A model generated the notes under the pieces. The model did no database searches and was not told the origin of the DNA. It saw only the letters and a program-made list of their open reading frames with translations. Source: Ignavibacteria bacterium (GTDB taxonomy: Bacteria > Bacteroidota > Ignavibacteria > Ignavibacteriales > Ignavibacteriaceae). Taken from it: DNA of 64,000 nucleotides. A program made the position numbers and the translations under genes. Below are positions 19,601 through 26,250 of this stretch, in pieces (the stretch's first letter is position 1; each line of letters starts with the position of its first letter). The stretch covers positions 1-64,000 of the forward strand of contig JAUXVN010000074.1 of NCBI GenBank assembly GCA_030684555.1, in the 5' to 3' direction.

Positions 19601-20214
19601 GTTACATTTTCATTTCTACCATCTACAGATGTTACTGCAATACCGGTAGCGGAAGAAACTAAGGAAGCTGCATCATTGTTTGATGAATAGATACCGGCTA
19701 CTAATGCACTGGTTCCTTTTGTCATCACAATTATTGAATTTTTTATCGTCACAAATTTGCAGCCATCAGTAACACTTGCTTTTCTGAGATAATAACCATA
19801 TTCAATACCCTGGTCATTTGCACCAATATCAAATCCATCAAAAGTTACATAATCAGAACCTTCGATGATGACTACAGCATCCCCTTGTCCTCCTAAAGTA
19901 GTGGTAGTAAGTGTTCCTGCATCAGTTCTAATTAATACAGGGTTTGCACCTACACCACTTTTCTGGAAAACAATCGGATTACCCGAAGTTCCAGTGGCTG
20001 TAAGAAGAATGGGTTCAGTAATCATTTCAGTGTGTGCTGAAGCGACGTTAAATGTAACGCCTCCTGCACCAACACCAGATGTATTCAGGGCTGTGACTGC
20101 TGCAGCTATTGTAGCATAGTCGCCCGGGATAGTTTTTGTTCCTGTTAATTGCGCATAATTTAATTGTGTTAGCAGCGCAACAATCAGAAAGAGGAGCATT
20201 GTAGTTTTTCTCAT
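13684..20214 (-). CDS. Giant secreted right-handed beta-helix protein with T9SS sorting domain
   Basis: A 2176-residue surface or secreted protein. Signal peptide at 1-21 (MRKTTMLLFLIVALLTQLNYA). Residues about 22-760 and about 1050-1560 are two long stretches of Asn/Thr/Ser/Gly-rich parallel beta-helix repeats (recurring V-x-N-N-x-I/V steps such as ITLTGNRIENVFTG-type turns). They are separated at about 770-1040 by Ig/FN3-like beta domains. Residues about 1560-1950 look like further beta-sandwich and propeller-like modules. A fibronectin-like VxLQWRTSTETNSASFEVER domain (about 1995-2085) precedes the type A T9SS sorting domain (QNYPNPFNPTT ... KKMMMLK). AGGAGA precedes the ATG. The function may be adhesion or polysaccharide binding or degradation; no catalytic motif is evident. 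Confidence 0.85.
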   Translation of the reverse strand: MRKTTMLLFLIVALLTQLNYAQLTGTKTIPGDYATIAAAVTALNTSGVGAGGVTFNVASAHTEMITEPILLTATGTSGNPIVFQKSGVGANPVLIRTDAGTLTTTTLGGQGDAVVIIEGSDYVTFDGFDIGANDQGIEYGYYLRKASVTDGCKFVTIKNSIIVMTKGTSALVAGIYSSNNDAASLVSSATGIAVTSVDGRNENVTLTGNRIENVFTGILLRGYGHTSAPYDFYDQNYVIGAMGSGNTIQNFAGNAASTAYGIYLIYHNNASVSYNTLNNTAAGGSGATAILYGMFHSVGTLSSFTANYNDLNLTTSGTTQAIYGINNASTGNLTIENNTVKLNNTGTTSGLHGYIYNSSAAASTTVSISNNKFVGSDLLNSTSALYLIYNNSSQLTPGVTNVAGNFIEGVFNRTATTGATYCYYNNGSPTGTENVFNNVFNSINVTATTGAVYGLLSTTGSTHTHNFYNNTITEISVIGTGTVYGIHRTLASGSVYGNTVKNLTGGGNMWGLSNGSGNVHIYKNNVYNLTSNSTGATAGLVSGIYFSALTNDYVYNNFISDLKAPAASGTDVIRGINSIATTATTNLGLYYNTIYLNASSTGADFGTSGIYHTYSATATSAALDMRNNIVVNTSTAAGTGLTVAFRRSAATSLLNYNTLSNNNDFYSGVPGATNLIFYDATNSDQTLTEFKNRVTPRESNSVSEMPTFINIASTPYNLHLNTTVATQLESGAAPVSAPIAVATDYDGDTRNTTTPDIGADEFNGVLLDLTPPTIVYTPLLNTATTTSRSLVVTVTDPSGVPTTAPGWPYLYWKKGVDGSFLGVTPSSVSGSDYTFNFGAGTTSGDTVFYYVVAQDAATSHNTGAFPSAGAGGFTSNPPAASTPPTTPSSYLITPASLTGTYTVGLTMFNSVAGKNITFTPVIERVKKEVIIEVPSTLTSDKANPQFDNSESISSTVSGRVELIDVDETRWIAMENGNVYDGPLFIKKSDYPNLQFPEGVEGVYATITDALTDLNLRGVSGATTFSLVDATYPTETYPLTVNITNENVTTSTNTVTIKPAATVTASVSGASASGPVFRIRNSYVTIDGSNAGGTDRSLTIENTSTTSPQVVNIASTGTTPITNVTVQNSILINGASTSSALVANAIDGTAGYFNNLKIQNNNIQKAYIATYLLTVVAPGNGSGTLVTGNEINATGANASRLVGIYAQGLDGVTISNNDVSNLSTTAAEVERGIWLATGTVNAIVSGNTVSNFFANNTGAATAIGIAVSSGAVNANINVTGNTVSGLTTPGTGTTTGIYVFSTTEGVVVEKNSINNIFNTNTTGYGAVGLWLASTSLTANVSAYNNLITNVTGLGYAAVGTVDNGYGIAISAGAGYKVYYNSVNLNTNQTAVGGRPAALNVLSTVTAANAVDLRNNIFNNSQTVGDNRYAMICAAAATIFSSINYNDYYTTGPNLGFSGGVPVLDLAAWQALTLGDANSKAVNPQFTDTLNLRPLMGSPVIFAGTPVAGVTTDYLGSTRTNTPSMGAYEYPVVNIGWANLQWPGTATINLGGSVTVYGQIWVDGITNQTGAGAGVHAWVGYSTENTNPNTWTNWVASTFNVDAGNNDEYQANIGSNLAAGTYYYATRYQVYDGAYYYGGFSGGEWNGTTNISGVLTVQAPLVLDWQRSAAGSNLPEWFSTANNERGLGWGMVNLASPESMAGRVVVPTRTGGTFVKLLNDSTGADAGELDVTGISLGTFVVNDADVDHLGRIYVANMASPASTQPFKVYRWDNTGSVPKLVLSYLGDAVRLGDVFTVAYDATTEGYAIWAASATTGQAKVYKWTQILGSDSLNQVPTIITLSDAVAGGIAAASVGPLPNGDFYWNANGQSARKYQANGTLVGVVPGGVVATGSAAIKFIGTQGTSEYFATFQYGAGNQNARVVEVPNGDPTTAVTYGVTTPLGTNANANGLGDVAVKHNFDGSKTIFVLGTNNGLGAYKSTQVIPVEFAAFSAEAQDRNVMLQWRTSTETNSASFEVERTINGTNSWSAVGSVKAFGTTTETKSYSYLDKGLNSATYQYRLKQVDLDGSYSYSSVVEVEVGLPTTFGMSQNYPNPFNPTTRIEYQVPADARVTLELYDITGQRVASLVNTEMTAGYYSFDLSVGSYGLASGVYIYRMIAVEKTSGKNFVNTKKMMMLK

Positions 20215-20596
20215 AGATTTCTCCTATTGAGTGTTAGTTAGTTTGTTTTAGATTAGCCAATTTTAGACTATATAAGAAATGATTTAGCATTTTCATTTAC
20301 TATTGTTTTACCCTCTATTTATACTACTCAATTTAACCACCGGTGAGTTTGTCATCAAAACTTTAGGCAATACAAATTCTTGTTATCTTTTTTTAATGAC
20401 ACAGCAATTATTGATGAGTAAACTATCTCTTTTTTTTTTTAGAAGCAAGAACTTTGAATCAAGAAAAAATGAATTCTGAGGTTCTAAAAGTTGGCACATT
20501 TTTTGGCTATTTTTGCATCGAAGCTATGCTTCAAACATTCGTGATCAATTTAAGATTGTTGAAACTATTGAGGAGATTTTGAGGCACTTCTATTTT
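20215..20596. other. Intergenic stretch without a supported gene
   Basis: About 380 bp of AT-rich sequence. It contains an 11-nt T-run (20430-20440), a small inverted repeat GAAGC-TAT-GCTTC near 20520-20533, and a sigma-54-like motif on the plus strand at 20491-20507 that does not face a gene. It presumably carries the promoter of the giant beta-helix gene, but I cannot point to convincing -35/-10 boxes. Confidence 0.5.
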
Positions 20597-21418
20597 CTAT
20601 CTTCCATTCAATAAAAATTTGAATTCCAGTGCATTCACAACTGCATTTCCTTGAGGATGGTTGTTGGTTATAATAAATATTTCCTCAACTTGTTCGAGTG
20701 ATTCTTTTATTTTCGATTCAATTTCTAGTAATTCACTTAGACTATATAAATAATTGTATCTCGAATTTTGTTGCTCATAAGTCTGTTTTTGTCCGAATGA
20801 TTTTATTGAATTTTGCCATCCCTCTTTATTACGTCCGTGTAATCTCAGGTAAAATGTTTTGTTAGTAATGATAGGATTGATATTAATAACATTATTCATT
20901 TCCGGTTGATCAATCAGGCAGAGAGATAAATTATTTTCTGTAAAAAAATGGATTGCATCTTTATGTAACCATGAAGCATGTCGTACTTCAATATTCCTTT
21001 TATATCCGCTAAAAACTTCAGCAAGCTTCGATAGATATGCCAAATTGTTCGAGTTGAAATAAAATGAGTAAGGGAATTGCAAAAGTATTCCACCTAAGCG
21101 TTCATTGTTTTTGAGTAGATTGAAAATTGCTTCCGATTGATTTACTTTTTCGGAGTTGTAATTCCGAACGTGAGTAAAATCTTGATGTAGCTTTATTGTA
21201 AAGAGAAAATCATCTACATGCTCAATTTTTCTTATCCATTGCTCCGCAGTTGATTTAGCTATGTAAGTATAATAAGAAGAATTTACTTCAACGCAGTTAA
21301 AATAATTTGCATAATATTGAAGCCAATCAAATTGCTTTGATTGGGACTTTGGATAAAATACCGGATACCAATCTTTATAAGACCATCCGGCAGTTCCGAT
21401 GTACAATTTCTTTTTCAA
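20597..21418 (-). CDS. DUF72 domain protein (YecE family)
   Basis: A 273-residue cytoplasmic protein that matches the TIM-barrel-like DUF72/YecE family across its whole length. The N-terminus is LYIGTAGWSYKDWYPVFYP, then FNCVEVNSSYY near residue 42, FTIKLHQDFTH near residue 95, LLQFPYSF near residue 137, and YLRLHGRN near 205. The biochemical role of the family is not established. The start codon appears to be TTG at 21418, preceded by AGAGAAG; no in-frame ATG fits the conserved N-terminus. It is separated from the upstream kinase operon by a strong terminator. Confidence 0.85.
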   Translation of the reverse strand: MKKKLYIGTAGWSYKDWYPVFYPKSQSKQFDWLQYYANYFNCVEVNSSYYTYIAKSTAEQWIRKIEHVDDFLFTIKLHQDFTHVRNYNSEKVNQSEAIFNLLKNNERLGGILLQFPYSFYFNSNNLAYLSKLAEVFSGYKRNIEVRHASWLHKDAIHFFTENNLSLCLIDQPEMNNVININPIITNKTFYLRLHGRNKEGWQNSIKSFGQKQTYEQQNSRYNYLYSLSELLEIESKIKESLEQVEEIFIITNNHPQGNAVVNALEFKFLLNGR

Positions 21419-21440
21419 TTCACTTCTCTAAAAAATGGAA

Positions 21441-21472
21441 AAGCCATCTTTAACATTAGCTAAAGATGGCTT
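21441..21472 (-). terminator. Intrinsic terminator of the exopolysaccharide operon
   Basis: A perfect 12-bp stem, AAGCCATCTTTA (21441-21452) and TAAAGATGGCTT (21461-21472), with an 8-nt loop. On the minus strand it is followed by TTCCATTTTTT. It lies 19 bp beyond the stop codon of the hybrid kinase and so marks the 3' end of the operon that starts near 34561. Confidence 0.88.
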
Positions 21473-21491
21473 AAATAAATAAAACTATTTT

Positions 21492-24400
21492 CTAAACTAA
21501 AACTTTATTCAAAATTTCAATCATTTTTTCTCTGAATATCGGTTTTGAAATGAAGTCGTTGAAACCGGCAGCAATAAATTTCTCTCTGTCTCCCGGTAGT
21601 ACGTAAGCAGTTACAGCTACAATCGGCATCTTTTCAAATCCCGTCATTTGGTGAATCATTTTCAATGCATCCAATCCATTATATTCACCTTGAAGATTTA
21701 TATCCATGATGATGAAATCAAATTTATTATTTAGTAATAATGGAAGAGCTTCTTCAAAACTCACAGCAAATTTTATACTATTTAATTCTTTCATTTGTAC
21801 TTTGAAAAGAATTTGTGAATCAACTTGATCTTCAATATATAAACAGTTCATTTTCGATAAATCAACATGCTGATGTTCATCTATATCAGAAATACCGGTA
21901 GATGATTTTTGAGTTTTTCTTTCAACAACATAATTGTCTTCACGTGTTAGCCCAACCATATTTTCAACGGTTTGCTCTCTTGATCTTTTCACAAAGACAA
22001 GTGGTTCTTCTTCTTTGGGTAAAACTTTTTGAGGTTCGATCTTTTGGTCCTCAATCATTGCCGGTTTTATTTCTTCCACAACCGGAACAACGTTTTCTTC
22101 TTTTCTTAATTCCGGAGATTCTTCAACTAACATTTTTTCTTCTTTTGGGGGAGTTTCAACTGGAGCTGCATCGTTGAAATAACCGGAAGAATGACCTGTT
22201 CTATCAAACTCCTGAACCTCCTGGTGAATTATTGGAAAGACGAAACCTATTTCAAAAGGTTTACCCATTTTATTAAGAGCTTCAAATTTTCCGTTAAGTG
22301 ATTGTATTAATTCTTTCAAGGCTAATATTGTAAAACGTGAAATACCGTGGTCTCGCCCAATTGTCAAATCCGTTGATTCATTTAATTTCTCAAATAGCTG
22401 TACAACTTTATCAGAAATCCGGATATGATCATCGCGCATCGAAATTACAAAATTATCCTCATCATGCTGATAGCAAGAAATAATATATTGATTTGATTCA
22501 GAAACTTTGGAAAAAATTCTTATTATTAGTGCGAATAATGCTTTCAATTTATTATGATCTGATTCAAAGAAAAGTGATGATGTAACTTTTGATCTTACAA
22601 GTTCTTTCCCTTTTATGTCGTCATTATTTTTTAACTCAAGTGTTAAAAGGTCTAAGAAATCTCCAGTATTTACTTGAATTACTTCACTTTTATTAAGGCT
22701 GCTATCAATTAAAGCATATTCTGCGATACTATTCATTGTTTCGAGCAGCTTAACACGATTTTGCGAAATAATTTCCATTACTTCAATTTGGTCAGCATTC
22801 GGTTCTGAAACATTATCCCTAATCTCTTGAACGAAACCTAAAATTACATTAATAGGAGTAAGAATTTCGTGAAAAATTGTAGAAAGTGTATTCGGGTTAA
22901 TATCACCTTTTGCAATTGAGGAATCACTTTGAATCAATGTTTCTGATGAAGTGCCTTCTTTAAATACTTCAACTTCCTTGATAACTTCTACTTCTTTTAT
23001 TACCTCGACTTCTTTGATAACTTCAATTCTCTCTGGCTCGCGTTTTGCGATAATTGAATATGATTCTATTTCACCTAAAAAATTTCTTACCGGAGATGCT
23101 GATAAATCAACATTTAATAGATTTCCTGAATTGGTTTTAAATTGAACTTTTAGATTTGTTACTGCCTCAATTTTTGCATGGTAAATAGTTGAATTTATTT
23201 TTCCTCTATCATCACCATTTGCAAGAGCTACTAATGAACTTCCAACTAAATCTTTACCCGGAATGCCGAGCGCAGAAACGGCAAAAGGGTTTGCATAAGT
23301 TATAAAGCCGGTGTTGTCAGTAATAAATATAATCGAGTCAGTAGTTTCAAATGCGGATTTATATAATTGGAATTGTTTTTCGTTTTCTAATCTATCAGAA
23401 ATATTTCTTACAATATTATAATGAGCTTCTTTACCGTCGAAGAGGAATTTGGTTTTGCTTATTTCTACAAATACAACATCCCCATCTTTTTTCTTTTGTT
23501 TGAATGGACCTTCAAAAGCTCCTTCATCTTTTCCGCTTGTACTGCTGTCTAACAGAGTCTGAATGTCATCCGGAGTGTAGAGATCGGTTAAATCCATTTG
23601 AAGAAATTCTTCTCTTTTATAACCATACATTTTAAGTGCAGAATCATTCACTTCAAGGAAACGAAGATTTTCGGCATCGTAAATAAATATTGGTTCAGGG
23701 TTACTTTTAATAAGAATGTCAAACATTTTTCCTCTTTTCTTTAATAGCTCTTCTAAACTATTAATTCCTCTGTTATGTTCTACCGAAATAAAAAATTGAT
23801 CTGAATTATCAATTTTATTAAAAACTTTATTAATACTCAATATAAGAGATTGATTCTCTTTAGATTTATTTATTATCTCAAATGGAATTGAACCTTCAGA
23901 ATCCTGCTGAAAAGTCTGTTGAATTATTAATTTTACGTTCTCAGGGAAAATAGAATTTATGTGAGAATCTTTTTCTTCATCTATTGTTAAATCAAATAAA
24001 CTCCTAAATGATGGAGTAGATTGAATTAAAAATCCCTCTTTACTGAAAACAGCAAAAGGTTTTGGTAGCGATTCAAAAAGTTGTTCAGCATTTAAAAGTG
24101 CATTACCTGAAAGTAATGAACTATCTTTATTATCGATTAAAGCAACTCCGACAATCGCAAGTACATTATTTTCAGAATCACTAAGCGGGAATTCAATTGT
24201 CCTGTAACGCTCCAAACGTCCTAATCCCTTTATTGGAATTCCGTCAATTACCAAAGTAGTAAGAGTTTCTTTGATGTAACTTTCCATACTTTTATAAAAA
24301 TCGACTAAATAAAGAGGTAGGAAATGGGATTCTGACTTCCCTTCCAATTGCGCAGGTTTAAGACCAAGGATGGATGCGAATTTCTTATTTACTAAAACAT

Positions 24401-24983
24401 ATATATCATTAGCGTCTTTTATCCAAAAGAGTTGATCAAGCTTGTTTATTTGATTTTGAATCTTACCTTTCCCAAGGAAAGTAAATGGGAAAGAAGCCTT
24501 GATTTCTTCAATAATATTCAAAATTTCTTTTTGTGGAATTAACTCAGAAATATCTTTCTCTGAAATCGATAAATTTAATTGTTTATCATCAACTTCGGGT
24601 ATATAAATTAGATTGAACGAAATAAAAAATAATTGATCAGTAAATTCATTAATGTATGGATTAATACTTATTTCAAATTTATTAACTCTTCCTGATTTCA
24701 AATTGATATTTGCAATTTCCCTAACAAGCTGATTAGATCGAGTTGCATGATCAAAAATTTCTTTCATCCTAAAATTTCCCGGATTGGGGAAGATTTCAAA
24801 TATTGATTCATTCTCATTTGTTAATGAAAATAGTTCACCGGCTCTTTGATTAAAAGAAACAATTGTTCCATGCAAATCAGTAATAAGAGAAGGTGTATTT
24901 ATCCCTTCGGTTAGAACTCTAAAAATCTCGATATTTTGATTAAATTCAGTTTGCATTATTAAACTATCATTCTCTTTTAACAT
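21492..24983 (-). CDS. Five-PAS hybrid sensor kinase with degenerate ATPase domain and C-terminal receiver
   Basis: A 1163-residue cytoplasmic protein with no membrane segment. Five PAS-like domains span about 15-110, 185-290, 300-400, 425-540 and 545-655. A charged linker with a repeated EVIKEV hexapeptide (about 655-680) follows. The phosphotransfer helix is FHEILTPINVILGF with His near residue 703. The next about 150 residues occupy the HATPase position, but the N-box Asn is missing, the G1 D-x-G-x-G reads MRDDHIRIS, and the G2 glycines are absent. A Pro/Glu-rich linker leads to an intact receiver (about 1045-1163): ED pair, phospho-acceptor Asp near 1092 (IIMDINL), Thr in VAVTAY, Lys in SKPI. 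It may receive phosphate from another kinase or act as a scaffold. It lies 5 bp after the lipoprotein gene in the exopolysaccharide operon. Confidence 0.85.
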   Translation of the reverse strand: MLKENDSLIMQTEFNQNIEIFRVLTEGINTPSLITDLHGTIVSFNQRAGELFSLTNENESIFEIFPNPGNFRMKEIFDHATRSNQLVREIANINLKSGRVNKFEISINPYINEFTDQLFFISFNLIYIPEVDDKQLNLSISEKDISELIPQKEILNIIEEIKASFPFTFLGKGKIQNQINKLDQLFWIKDANDIYVLVNKKFASILGLKPAQLEGKSESHFLPLYLVDFYKSMESYIKETLTTLVIDGIPIKGLGRLERYRTIEFPLSDSENNVLAIVGVALIDNKDSSLLSGNALLNAEQLFESLPKPFAVFSKEGFLIQSTPSFRSLFDLTIDEEKDSHINSIFPENVKLIIQQTFQQDSEGSIPFEIINKSKENQSLILSINKVFNKIDNSDQFFISVEHNRGINSLEELLKKRGKMFDILIKSNPEPIFIYDAENLRFLEVNDSALKMYGYKREEFLQMDLTDLYTPDDIQTLLDSSTSGKDEGAFEGPFKQKKKDGDVVFVEISKTKFLFDGKEAHYNIVRNISDRLENEKQFQLYKSAFETTDSIIFITDNTGFITYANPFAVSALGIPGKDLVGSSLVALANGDDRGKINSTIYHAKIEAVTNLKVQFKTNSGNLLNVDLSASPVRNFLGEIESYSIIAKREPERIEVIKEVEVIKEVEVIKEVEVFKEGTSSETLIQSDSSIAKGDINPNTLSTIFHEILTPINVILGFVQEIRDNVSEPNADQIEVMEIISQNRVKLLETMNSIAEYALIDSSLNKSEVIQVNTGDFLDLLTLELKNNDDIKGKELVRSKVTSSLFFESDHNKLKALFALIIRIFSKVSESNQYIISCYQHDEDNFVISMRDDHIRISDKVVQLFEKLNESTDLTIGRDHGISRFTILALKELIQSLNGKFEALNKMGKPFEIGFVFPIIHQEVQEFDRTGHSSGYFNDAAPVETPPKEEKMLVEESPELRKEENVVPVVEEIKPAMIEDQKIEPQKVLPKEEEPLVFVKRSREQTVENMVGLTREDNYVVERKTQKSSTGISDIDEHQHVDLSKMNCLYIEDQVDSQILFKVQMKELNSIKFAVSFEEALPLLLNNKFDFIIMDINLQGEYNGLDALKMIHQMTGFEKMPIVAVTAYVLPGDREKFIAAGFNDFISKPIFREKMIEILNKVLV

Positions 24984-24988
24984 AGTAT

Positions 24989-26242
24989 TTATGGTGTTAT
25001 AGCTGCTTCATTTGAATATTCTGAATAAACGATTTCACTAACTCCTTTTACACGGTATACATTTAACAAACCGGGAGTGTAGGATTTGTCATCGTAAGTG
25101 ATAGAATTACCAGGAATAATTGAGATTGTTTGGAAATTTCCGTTTAGTCCAATTTTTCTTTCAATATGATAGTATTCTTCTTTAAGACTATTATCAACCC
25201 ACGTCAATAATACTACATTTGTAGAATCAGATTTAACTGCTCTTAGGTTTGTAGGTTTAGTAATTTCAAAAGCCCAGGTTTTCACTGATATTTCACCTGA
25301 CCAGGAAGAGTCCGAATCAGAAATTGCTTTTACACGATAAAAGTATTCTGAGTTCATCTGTAATCCGGTACCGCTGTCTCTATAATAATTTTGATCTACT
25401 GAAACAAATCCGACTGATTGGAATGAAGTTACTGCTGTTCTTCTTTCAATTTTAAAGTAATTTTCATTTTCACTATTATCCTGCCATGTAAGCAATATTT
25501 TTGTTGTTCCGAGAGGAGTTCCAGTCAAATTTGACGGGGGTATTACTGAACCCGAACCACCGATTCCGGTAGAATTTACTTCATTACTGTAGGGAGAAAA
25601 TCCTAAATCATTGAATGAGCGTATTTTATAAAAGTAAGTAATTGAAGGATCTAAACTTTGGTCATTTGTATTAAAACTTGAAGAAGTCAAATTTTTAAGT
25701 TTTTCATAATTTCCGGTGAAACCTACTTTTCTCCAAACTTCATAACCTGTTATAACCTTTGCGGTATCTTTCCATGAAAGATTTATTGTTGATGTATTTA
25801 TTTTCGTTACTTTTAATTCATAAGGTGCCGGAGGAGGTGTAACGATGAGTATGACGTGAATATTTGTCATCTTATTGCTTGCAGTTGCATTCCCTTTTAA
25901 ATCATATACAACTATATGATAATTGTAACTTTTATTAACCATTGAAGAATCAACATTCCAATAGACAGCAGGTTTAGTACCGTTGCTATTCATTGCGAAA
26001 CTGTTTTTAAATATATCGTTAACGTAAAGTTCTATGTTGCGTAATCCTTGATCGTCATTCGCATCATAAATTATTTCATGAGTTCCTACATCTATTGTAT
26101 CATTAGAAACCGGTCTGTATACATTTACTGTTGGGTAAATATTATCGGTTCCGGTTAAATTGTCCATACATCCGGTTATTAAGAATGATAAGAACAATCC
26201 GGTAATAATTAAAACTCTGATATATTTTTTATTTGAATTCAT
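24989..26242 (-). CDS. Fibronectin type III lipoprotein of the exopolysaccharide operon
   Basis: A 417-residue lipoprotein. The N-terminus MNSNKKYIRVLIITGLFLSF is followed by the lipobox LITGC, so it is acylated at the Cys. After an Ig-like segment (about 35-130) come three FN3 domains (about 135-225, 235-325, 330-417), each with the W-x-D/D-N-S and Y-x-V/I-x-R signature and ending in YSNEA-type strands. A GTG at 26254 overlaps the upstream stop, but the ATG at 26242 gives the better lipoprotein signal. FN3 lipoproteins often bind carbohydrate or bridge envelope components. A role in guiding or anchoring the polymer is inferred from its place between the deacetylase-like and kinase genes. Confidence 0.75.
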   Translation of the reverse strand: MNSNKKYIRVLIITGLFLSFLITGCMDNLTGTDNIYPTVNVYRPVSNDTIDVGTHEIIYDANDDQGLRNIELYVNDIFKNSFAMNSNGTKPAVYWNVDSSMVNKSYNYHIVVYDLKGNATASNKMTNIHVILIVTPPPAPYELKVTKINTSTINLSWKDTAKVITGYEVWRKVGFTGNYEKLKNLTSSSFNTNDQSLDPSITYFYKIRSFNDLGFSPYSNEVNSTGIGGSGSVIPPSNLTGTPLGTTKILLTWQDNSENENYFKIERRTAVTSFQSVGFVSVDQNYYRDSGTGLQMNSEYFYRVKAISDSDSSWSGEISVKTWAFEITKPTNLRAVKSDSTNVVLLTWVDNSLKEEYYHIERKIGLNGNFQTISIIPGNSITYDDKSYTPGLLNVYRVKGVSEIVYSEYSNEAAITP

Positions 26243-26250
26243 AATATTTC

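Noticed and set aside
22950-23030. 18-bp tandem repeat as CRISPR or minisatellite
   Set aside because: It is entirely within the kinase coding frame and encodes the EVIKEV linker; there are no spacers.
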